A stretch of 28,229 bases of DNA, from assembly GCA_041488455.1 (NCBI GenBank), contig JBGPPG010000031.1:1-28229 (forward strand). Direction: 5' to 3'. The stretch is from DASQPE01 sp041488455. GTDB lineage: Bacteria; Gemmatimonadota; Gemmatimonadetes; Gemmatimonadales; GWC2-71-9. Positions within the stretch are counted from its first letter, which is position 1, and every line of letters begins with the position of its first letter. Both the position numbers and the translations under genes were made by a program. This document shows positions 15,383-21,399 of this stretch, in pieces. The notes below the pieces were generated by a model. It had not been told where the DNA came from. It saw only the letters and a program-made list of their open reading frames with translations, and ran no database searches.

Positions 15383-16312
15383 ATGCGATACGACATTCGA
15401 TGCGCCCTCGCGTTGGCGGTGTCGGCGCTCGCCGTCACAGTGCAGCCGGGCCAAAGCCACGCGCAGGGCGCCGGAAAACCTGCGGAGTGGGCCGCGGTGG
15501 ATCGTGCGATCGGCCGGCCCGGCAAGCCGCAGCCGGGGGAGGTGCAGAAGTACAGCTTCCCGCGGAGCGACCTCCGGGTCACGGTAGGCGACGTAGTCGT
15601 CAGCCCCACGCTTGCGCTCGGCTCGTGGGTCGCGTTCAAGCGCACGGGCGGCGCGGACGGCGAGGCGATGGCCATGGGCGACCTCGTTCTGACGGAGGGC
15701 GAGGTGCCGGCGGTCCTGGCGACGCTCCAGGCGGGCGGCGTCCATCAGACCGCGCTCCACAACCACCTGCAGCACGAATCGCCGCGGGTCATGTACCTCC
15801 ACATCGAGGGACGCGGCGACCCGGTCAAGCTGGCCGAGGCGATCCGCGGGACGCTGGCAACGACCGGGACGCCCGCGGCGGCTCCCGCGGCCCCGGGTGC
15901 TCCTCCGTTCCCCCTCGATACGATGGCCTTGGCGCAGGCGCTCGGGCGTGGCGGCAGCGTCAACGGCGGCGTCTACCAGGTGAGCGTGCCGCGCGCCGAG
16001 CCGGTCCGGATGCAGGGCATGGAGATTCCCCCCGCCATGGGGGTCGCCACCGCGATCAACTTTCAGCCGACGGGGAGCGGGAGAGCGGCTGTCACGGGGG
16101 ACTTCGTCCTCACGGCCGAGGAGGTAAACCCGGTCCTTCGCACGCTGGAGCAGCAGGGGATCGCGGTCACGGCCCTGCACAGCCACATGCTGGTTGAGGA
16201 GCCTCGGCTCCTCTTCATGCATTTCTGGGCGAACGACGACGCCCTACGACTCGCGCGCGGGCTGCGCCTGGCGCTCGAGCAAACAAAGGCGGAATTCGGC
16301 CGGTCCCGCTAG
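15383..16312 (+). CDS. Exported protein with two DUF1259 (LppY/LpqO-type) domains
   Basis: This 309-residue protein starts with a signal peptide (ALALAVSALAVTVQPGQSHAQ) and carries two homologous DUF1259 units. In the first, GDLVLTEGEVPAVLATL is followed by VHQTALHNHLQHESPRVMYL (about residues 98-137). In the second, GDFVLTAEEVNPVLRTL is followed by VTALHSHMLVEEPRLLFMHF (about residues 238-279). Each unit keeps an H-x-H plus E-x-P-R plus H pattern, which looks like a metal site, but no activity is known. A Pro/Ala-rich linker separates them near residue 165. GGAG at 15369-15372 precedes the ATG. It begins 36 bp after the MFS gene and probably belongs to the chromate-type operon. Periplasmic location is inferred. 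Confidence 0.85.
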   Translation: MRYDIRCALALAVSALAVTVQPGQSHAQGAGKPAEWAAVDRAIGRPGKPQPGEVQKYSFPRSDLRVTVGDVVVSPTLALGSWVAFKRTGGADGEAMAMGDLVLTEGEVPAVLATLQAGGVHQTALHNHLQHESPRVMYLHIEGRGDPVKLAEAIRGTLATTGTPAAAPAAPGAPPFPLDTMALAQALGRGGSVNGGVYQVSVPRAEPVRMQGMEIPPAMGVATAINFQPTGSGRAAVTGDFVLTAEEVNPVLRTLEQQGIAVTALHSHMLVEEPRLLFMHFWANDDALRLARGLRLALEQTKAEFGRSR

Positions 16313-16378
16313 CCGGATGACACCCTGATTTCCCCCGGGCCCCCTAGATTCCATATCGCCTCGACACACAAGGGCCCG

Positions 16379-18598
16379 ATGCCAAATCTCACCGACGAGC
16401 CGATCGACCGGCTCCAGGATGATCTTCTTGATCGCGCAGACTATGCCACTGGGTTGGTTCGCATAATTGACGAGTGGCCCCGCCCCGGGTCCGTACGAAT
16501 TGGGGTGTACGGAGACTGGGGGGAGGGCAAGAGCTCCGTACTCCGCCTGATGGAGAAGGAGCTGCACGCCAGGGGTTATCGAACGACGTGGGTCCTCCCC
16601 TGGGTGGCGGTCACAACCGAGGAGCTGCGGAGCCAGCTCCTCGGGCAGGTGGCGCGTGAGCTTGGGCTCTGGGACCGGTGGTGGCTCGTGGCTACCAGCT
16701 GGGTCAGGGCACGGATTGCGCACCTCCGTGGCGCTGCCGCTGGCCCCGACTGGAAGACGCGAGTTGCCGATGCGGCGTTTGGGGACATCGTGCAGGGCGG
16801 GGCCAAGCCCATCACCGCTGCCGGACAGCGAAACGTCTTTCAACGCGCTCAGGCAGCGCTGCGCAAGAAGGCAATGGTCGTCTTTGTAGACGATCTCGAC
16901 CGCACCAAGGCGGATCTCCTTCCGCAGTTTCTGATGGCCCTGCGCGACGCACTCGACTTTCCCAACCTCTTCTACGTGGTCGCCGTCTCCCCCAAGATCC
17001 TCGAGCAGGGTCTCGCGTCTCAGCATGCAGGGTGGACCGAACCGCACAAGTTTCTCGAGAAGGTCATCGAGTACACGACGTTCCTTCCCGACATTCCTGC
17101 GCCGACGCTTCAAGGATTCCTGAAACGGCACGTTGCCGGCTTGGGCGATCGCGTCAGCATCAACGCCATCGAAAGCTTGACGTCCGTGCTACCGACGAAC
17201 CCCCGTACGCTAAAGTTGCTCTTGCGGCATTTCGCGTCGCTCCACCCCGAGGTCGCCCGATACGACCCTGACGAGATCGACCTGCCGCAGCTCTACTTGT
17301 GCCACCTGATGAAGCTGGAGTTTCCGGAGGAGGTCCGAAAGGTCGTGGCCGACGAACGCGCCCTCGACTCACTCGCGTACGGGTATTGGACCGACGGCCT
17401 CTTCGGCACGAGATCCCCGACCACGTCGCGGAAGCGGCCCGAGCTTGGCTACGCGCCGTCGGGATCGCCGCACCGGGAGCGGTTTGCGCAGCTCTGCGAC
17501 GCGCTGGCCCAGCACAACGCTCGGCTGACGACGGAGTCCCTGCACCGGCACTTCCTGCTGGTCGAGCACCCAGCCGCCGTTACACGACGGGAAGCGCGGC
17601 AGCTATTCGATGGGTTCGAGCGAGCCTCCGGGGTCGAGCGGCAGCGCCTGGTTGCCATGTTCTTCAAGTCGCGCCGGTCGCGCCGTCCTGTCGAGCAGGC
17701 CGTGTTCACCCGGGCGGTCGCTCTGCGCGAGGAGTTCATCGAGTCTGCGGCAGAGGCGGCGGCCGAGGACGACGTGCTCCACTACCGTGACAAGGCCATT
17801 GCGGCTGGGGAGCTCGTCGGAGAGCTGCTCGCCAGGCGAGACGGGATTGGCGCGGCAGGGCTCGACGCTGCCACCTGGGCGCTCCTGCTCGATCATCTTG
17901 CGAAGTGGGTGGCCTGGCGCAAGCCCGACTATTACCTCCCGCTGCGCGACCAGGAGCGGCGGCTGCTGGCCTCCGCAGCCGAGAACCTTCCCGAGGATAT
18001 CCAGGTCCAGGTGCTGCCGACGCTGATGTCGGCGGTCCGTGCCGATGGCGACGCGGTGCCAGGGGAGTTTGCGGAGCAGGTGCGCGCGATTCGGGACGAC
18101 TTTGCGGCATCAGTGGCCGAGAGACTGCTGAGTCGCTTTTCCGAGCAGGATGGGATCGAAGCGCTCTGGAGTCCCGGCCGCTCCATGGAGCGGGAGTTTG
18201 CCACTGACGCCGACTCTCCGTTCCACACGGCACCAATGCGAGCCCACCTGGCGGCGCTGGCCAACGCCGCCGCCGAGAATGCGGTCGTGCACGACAACTT
18301 TCTCTCGTATCTCCGTATGCTGCGCTTCGGCGCCCTTCAGGCGGATGGCCCCTTCTCTGCTCAAGAGTGTCGCAGCCTCCTGGCTGACCGCGCCTTCACA
18401 TCGATGCTTTGGAGCGCGGCCGTCGCAAGGCCGCTGAATCTCCGCACGGTCGGGACGTTGCGCGAGAATCGAGAGGAGATGATCGAGCAGCTGGGCATTC
18501 CACGGAGCGCCTTCAAACGGCCGAACTGGCTGGTAGAGCGCGAATCGGAGCTTCCCCCGCTAGAGGTGCCAGGGTCCGGAGAGTCCGAGGAGGCCTGA
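16379..18598 (+). CDS. KAP family P-loop NTPase, stand-alone
   Basis: This 739-residue protein is a KAP NTPase, a STAND-like AAA+ relative found in defence and membrane-associated signalling. Walker A GDWGEGKS is at residues 45-52, Walker B VFVDDLDR at 168-175, and the family motif NPRTLK at 274-279. The segment between Walker A and B lacks the obvious transmembrane pair many KAP proteins carry. The C-terminal 450 residues appear all-helical, with no recognised effector domain. Codons ending in A or T are noticeably more frequent than in flanking genes, which suggests horizontal acquisition. It stands alone: 66 bp upstream separate it from the DUF1259 gene and the next gene is convergent. PifA and QatA are KAP examples in phage defence, so a defence role is possible but unproven. 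Confidence 0.85.
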   Translation: MPNLTDEPIDRLQDDLLDRADYATGLVRIIDEWPRPGSVRIGVYGDWGEGKSSVLRLMEKELHARGYRTTWVLPWVAVTTEELRSQLLGQVARELGLWDRWWLVATSWVRARIAHLRGAAAGPDWKTRVADAAFGDIVQGGAKPITAAGQRNVFQRAQAALRKKAMVVFVDDLDRTKADLLPQFLMALRDALDFPNLFYVVAVSPKILEQGLASQHAGWTEPHKFLEKVIEYTTFLPDIPAPTLQGFLKRHVAGLGDRVSINAIESLTSVLPTNPRTLKLLLRHFASLHPEVARYDPDEIDLPQLYLCHLMKLEFPEEVRKVVADERALDSLAYGYWTDGLFGTRSPTTSRKRPELGYAPSGSPHRERFAQLCDALAQHNARLTTESLHRHFLLVEHPAAVTRREARQLFDGFERASGVERQRLVAMFFKSRRSRRPVEQAVFTRAVALREEFIESAAEAAAEDDVLHYRDKAIAAGELVGELLARRDGIGAAGLDAATWALLLDHLAKWVAWRKPDYYLPLRDQERRLLASAAENLPEDIQVQVLPTLMSAVRADGDAVPGEFAEQVRAIRDDFAASVAERLLSRFSEQDGIEALWSPGRSMEREFATDADSPFHTAPMRAHLAALANAAAENAVVHDNFLSYLRMLRFGALQADGPFSAQECRSLLADRAFTSMLWSAAVARPLNLRTVGTLRENREEMIEQLGIPRSAFKRPNWLVERESELPPLEVPGSGESEEA

Positions 18599-18625
18599 GG
18601 CCGGCGGCGATCAACCGGATGTACC

Positions 18626-19114
18626 TCAAAGTCTGGGCACCATCGCCTTCGCCATCGCGACCAGGGTCTCCCTGGAGGGCGAGCCGATGATGCTCACGAC
18701 GCTCGCCCCCTTCCGCACGACGACCGTCCCGCCCTTCCCGTCGGCGTAGGGCTGGTACAGCGCCTCGTCGCCCACGCCGGGTATGGCGGTCGTCTTGGCG
18801 GGCGGGCTCATCTCCTCGTCCACCTTGGCGGCGATGAACGACACTGCCGCCTCGTCGGCGGACGGCGCCCGGCGGAGCTTGAGCATCACGCCTTCGGGCT
18901 GATTCTCCTTCACGTACCAGTTGCAGAAGTCCACCCGGGTCATCTCGTTCATGCCGGAGTTGAGCGAATCGATGTGGACGAGGAGCACCTTGAGAAACGC
19001 GGCGACCTCGGCGGCCGAGAGCAGCTCGCACGCAGTGCGCGGTTTGGCGGGGGTGTTGGCGAGCAGGGTGCCGGCGGCGCCGCCCAGCAGGATCAGCCGA
19101 TGCATGGGTCTCAC
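18626..19114 (-). CDS. Small exported protein of unknown function (DUF3558-like layout)
   Basis: This is a predicted secreted protein of 162 residues. A short hydrophobic leader (LILLGGAAGTLLA) is followed by TACELLSAAEVAAFL, a second cysteine in VDFCNWYV about 37 residues on, and a C-terminal beta-rich part with PGVGDEALYQPYADGKGGTV. A Cys-Leu-Leu start, a second Cys before an aromatic residue, and a later GxGDEA block recall the actinobacterial DUF3558 lipoproteins, but I cannot confirm homology. AAGGAGG just upstream supports the GTG at 19114; an ATG at 19105 is the alternative with wider spacing. Two cysteines may form a disulphide. It lies 27 bp from the convergent KAP gene and downstream of the fasciclin gene. 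Confidence 0.7.
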   Translation of the reverse strand: MRPMHRLILLGGAAGTLLANTPAKPRTACELLSAAEVAAFLKVLLVHIDSLNSGMNEMTRVDFCNWYVKENQPEGVMLKLRRAPSADEAAVSFIAAKVDEEMSPPAKTTAIPGVGDEALYQPYADGKGGTVVVRKGASVVSIIGSPSRETLVAMAKAMVPRL

Positions 19115-19146
19115 AGATCCTCCTTTGAGATCCCCAGCTCCTCCAT

Positions 19147-19166
19147 TTCTAGTCGATTCTAGTCGG
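19147..19166. repeat. Tandem 10-bp direct repeat
   Basis: TTCTAGTCGA at 19147-19156 is followed directly by TTCTAGTCGG at 19157-19166. The pair sits about 33 bp upstream of the minus-strand start at 19114, where a promoter for the small exported protein would be. It could be a tandem binding site or chance. Confidence 0.4.
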
Positions 19167-19186
19167 CTGGACGCACCGGGTGGGAG

Positions 19187-19214
19187 CGGGAGGGCCCAGC
19201 CAGCGGCCCTCCCG
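19187..19214 (-). terminator. GC-rich hairpin, likely terminator of the fasciclin gene
   Basis: CGGGAGGGCC (19187-19196) and GGCCCTCCCG (19205-19214) form a perfect 10-bp stem with an 8-nt loop. It lies 18 bp past the stop of the fasciclin gene on the minus strand. There is no U-tract on either strand, so termination would depend on the stem alone or another factor. Confidence 0.5.
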
Positions 19215-19232
19215 ACTCCACACGGACAGGAA

Positions 19233-19796
19233 CTAGTTCGGCATCAAAACGGTGTCGATCGCGTACACTCCACCGTTCGTCGCGGGCATGTCGGTCAGGG
19301 TGACCTGGCCGTTGTCCGCCCACAGCTTGCCATCCTTTGAGGCGATCTTCAGCGTCTTGCCGTTGAGCGTCTTGGAGGAGGTCAGCTTCGCGAGCTGAGC
19401 CGGGGTGTAGTTGCCGGGCAGCACGTGATAGGACAGGATCGCCTTCAGCCTCGCCTGGTCCTTGAGCAAGGCATCCAGCTTGTCCTTGGGCAGCTTGGCA
19501 AACGCCGCGTCAGTCGGGGCGAAGACGGTGAACGGGCCATTCCCCTCGAGCGTCTCCGTGAGGCCCGCGGTCTTGATCGCGGCCACGAACGTATTGAAGG
19601 ACCCTGCGGCGGTCGCGGTGGCGATGACACTTCTGGTGCCAGTGGTCGGCGCGGTCGTGTCACTCGGCATCGCGACGGCCCCGGTCGTCAGCGTGTCTCG
19701 GACCGGCGCGTGCCGGGATGAATCCTGGGCCATGGCGACGGCCGGAACGGCCGCGAGGCACAGGGCCGTCAGTGTGAGCCTGGTGATCGAGTGCAT
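19233..19796 (-). CDS. Secreted fasciclin (FAS1) domain protein
   Basis: This is a 187-residue exported adhesion-type protein. The signal peptide (LTLTALCLAAVPAVAMA) is cleaved near residue 23. A Thr/Pro/Ser-rich linker runs to about residue 55. One FAS1 domain fills the rest: ATAAGSFNTFVAAIKTAG, the H1 motif GPFTVFAPTDAAFAKLP, LKAILSYHVLPGNYT with the conserved YH, and the H2 motif VYAIDTVLMPN at the end. GAGGAA lies a few bases ahead of the ATG. FAS1 proteins bind surfaces, other proteins or pigments; this one's partner is unknown. It is divergent from a CarH-like MerR regulator across 165 bp with matching promoters and repeats, so control by that regulator is a reasonable inference. Confidence 0.92.
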   Translation of the reverse strand: MHSITRLTLTALCLAAVPAVAMAQDSSRHAPVRDTLTTGAVAMPSDTTAPTTGTRSVIATATAAGSFNTFVAAIKTAGLTETLEGNGPFTVFAPTDAAFAKLPKDKLDALLKDQARLKAILSYHVLPGNYTPAQLAKLTSSKTLNGKTLKIASKDGKLWADNGQVTLTDMPATNGGVYAIDTVLMPN

Positions 19797-19858
19797 GGGT
19801 TTCCTCGAGTTGCATTGTATGAGTGGCCGGCTTCATTCGCCGGGGTCTTTCGCGAACC

Positions 19859-19944
19859 TGTCCAATTAATGTCCAGCATAGTACCACTTCATGCTAACTA
19901 TGTCAATGGCTTATCCAGGCCTATACATTGACAATGACTGGACA
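19859..19944. promoter_or_regulatory. Divergent promoter region with 11-bp-spaced operator-like repeats
   Basis: For the fasciclin gene (minus strand): TTGACA (complement of 19901-19906), a 17-nt spacer, then TACTAT (complement of 19878-19883), preceded by TGG as an extended -10. For the MerR gene: TTGACA at 19928-19933, with a poor -10 (TATTCG, 19952-19957) that would make the message start at its ATG. TGTCAATG (19901-19908) and CATTGACA (19926-19933) form an inverted repeat. TGTCCA occurs at 19859 and 19870, and TTGACA/TGGACA at 19928 and 19939, each pair spaced 11 bp, as reported for CarH-type operators. The region is AT-rich relative to its surroundings. Confidence 0.6.
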
Positions 19945-19961
19945 AACGCCATATTCGTGGG

Positions 19962-20921
19962 ATGACTCTTGATGGAGCATCCGGGACCCATCGACATCCA
20001 ATCGGCGTGGCGGCCGAGCGGACGGGCCTTTCGCTCGACGTGCTGCGGGTCTGGGAGCGACGATACGGCGCGGTCGTGCCCACTCGCGCTGCCAGCGGCC
20101 AGCGCCTCTACTCGGACGCCGATCTCGAAAGGCTCCGGCTGTTGCGCCTGGCGACGCACGGTGGCCGCGGTATCGGCCAGATAGCGAGCCTCGGCATCGA
20201 GGAGCTGACCGAGCTGGTGCGGGAAGACGAGGCGGCCCGTCGGCGCAACGGGAGCCGGGAGCCGGCGGCGTCCGCCGGACCCGCGGAGAACGACATCCAG
20301 CGTGCGCTCGCCTTCACCCGCGCGCTCGACGGCCTGGCGCTGGAGGGCCTGCTGCGACGCAGCGTCGCCGTACTGGGGATGGCGGTCTTCCTCGATGCGC
20401 TGGCAGAGCCGCTGCTCCGGCGAATCGACGAGGAACGCGAGGCCGGCCGCCTGAGCACTCCGCAGGAGCGGTTGGCGACCCTGACCGTGCGCCGCCTGCT
20501 CGACGGCGCCGTGCTCTCGCTTGGCGTCCCGAGTGGGGCCTCGCATCTGCTCGTGGCGACACCGGCGGGGGAGCGGCGCGAGCTGGAGGCGCTGCTTGTC
20601 GCCGCCGCGGCCGCCGTCGAGGGATGGCGAGTGACCTACCTCGGCCCCGACCTGTCCGCCGACGAGATCGCCAGTGCGGCGGCCGGGACGGCGGCCCAGG
20701 CGGTCGGCGTCAGCGTGAGCTACCCGGCCCGGCGCGAGAGCGTGGTCGAGGAGCTGCGCCGCTTACGGGCGGCGCTGCCCCCCATTGTGCCGCTGCTGAT
20801 CGGCGGTGCCGGTGCGCATGGCCTCGCGGCTGAGCTCGACGGCGTGGGTATCCACGTGATCGAGGACCTCGCACACGTGCGCGCTGCGCTGCGGAACGCT
20901 GGCCGGCGGACTTCCCCATGA
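19962..20921 (+). CDS. MerR-family regulator of CarH/LitR type lacking cobalamin-binding residues
   Basis: This 319-residue protein has the CarH layout: MerR winged helix at residues 12-80 (HPIGVAAERTGLSLDVLRVW, then RRYGAVVPTRAASGQRLYSD), a helical cap domain at about 105-180, and a Rossmann domain at about 190-310 (LEALLVAAAAAVEGWRVTYL, then GPDLSADEIA). CarH uses adenosylcobalamin as a light sensor. Here the lower-ligand motif E-x-H-x-x-G is E204-R-R206-E-L-E209, so both the axial His and the Gly are lost. The cap Glu-His pair is E169-R170, and the Trp expected ten residues earlier is Arg159. Cobalamin binding is therefore unlikely. The ATG at 19962 has no Shine-Dalgarno and may be leaderless. 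It probably controls the divergent fasciclin gene. Confidence 0.88.
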   Translation: MTLDGASGTHRHPIGVAAERTGLSLDVLRVWERRYGAVVPTRAASGQRLYSDADLERLRLLRLATHGGRGIGQIASLGIEELTELVREDEAARRRNGSREPAASAGPAENDIQRALAFTRALDGLALEGLLRRSVAVLGMAVFLDALAEPLLRRIDEEREAGRLSTPQERLATLTVRRLLDGAVLSLGVPSGASHLLVATPAGERRELEALLVAAAAAVEGWRVTYLGPDLSADEIASAAAGTAAQAVGVSVSYPARRESVVEELRRLRAALPPIVPLLIGGAGAHGLAAELDGVGIHVIEDLAHVRAALRNAGRRTSP

Positions 20922-20959
20922 AACGGGTGTCTTCATGAACCGGTCTTCTACACCGCGTT
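20922..20959. terminator. Weak hairpin between convergent genes
   Basis: AACG-GGTGT (20922-20930) can pair with ACACC-G-CGTT (20950-20959), giving 9 pairs with one bulged G and a 19-nt loop. It begins just past the regulator's stop and enters the end of the convergent small gene. It lacks a U-tract, so it is only a possible terminator. Confidence 0.25.
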
Positions 20960-21097
20960 CCGGCCGCGAGCGAAGTGCACGATCACCGAGACCAGCGCGA
21001 GGATGATCAGGAGGTGAATCAATCCTCCAGCCACGTGGAAGACCCCGAACCCGAGGGCCCACGCAATAAGCAGAATGACCGCCAAGGCGAAGAACAT
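20948..21097 (-). CDS. Tiny two-helix membrane protein, lmo0937/DUF5670-like
   Basis: This 49-residue protein consists almost wholly of two membrane helices: FFALAVILLIAWALGFGVF and a second running from GLIHLLIILALVSVIVHFA, joined by HVAGG and ending in a basic tail RGRNAV. This pattern, including the central Gly-Gly and the His after the second helix begins, fits the small lmo0937-type membrane proteins (DUF5670), which have no known function. The start at 21097 is chosen over an upstream in-frame start because GGAGG (complement of 21106-21110) lies 8 nt ahead. It is a single-gene unit, convergent with the MerR regulator. Recognition of the family is fairly good; function is unknown. Confidence 0.75.
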   Translation of the reverse strand: MFFALAVILLIAWALGFGVFHVAGGLIHLLIILALVSVIVHFARGRNAV

Positions 21098-21399
21098 AGC
21101 CCGTTCCTCCAATGAGAAGACTGCCCCATCCGCCCCGCCCGATACCCACACCAAAAATATGGGGGTTTCCAGGGGCCGATATTGATCCTGAGGCCTAGCT
21201 CGAAAGGACTATTCAAGGGTAGACCCCAGAGCGCGTCACACGTTCGTTACCGAAGGGGGAAAACCTAGGGCCGCACTGGACCGACGGCCGGCGCGCGCCG
21301 GATCACGACGTGATCCCGTATCTTGTGTGCAGTCTGGGCCACGGCATGTTTGCTGACGGCCCCGCGCCGGCGATTGGCCCTTGAAGGGATAGATCCCCC
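21098..21399. promoter_or_regulatory. Intergenic region with adjacent palindromes upstream of the pentose phosphate operon
   Basis: This 302-bp gap separates the small membrane protein gene from transketolase and must hold both promoters. CCGGCGCGCGCCGG (21288-21301) is a perfect 14-bp palindrome. It overlaps a second one, GGATCACG-A-CGTGATCC (21300-21316), with 8-bp arms. Just downstream, TATCTT (21319-21324) could be a -10 element without a recognisable -35, which would suit an activator bound at the palindromes. A GAAGGGA stretch lies about 10 nt before the transketolase ATG. I see no ORF or RNA gene in the gap. Confidence 0.4.

Noticed and set aside
14147..16222. Long antisense frame (691 codons) opposite the MFS and DUF1259 genes
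   Set aside because: Same reverse-strand artefact: His/Arg/Glu-rich with no domain, while the sense strand encodes known families.
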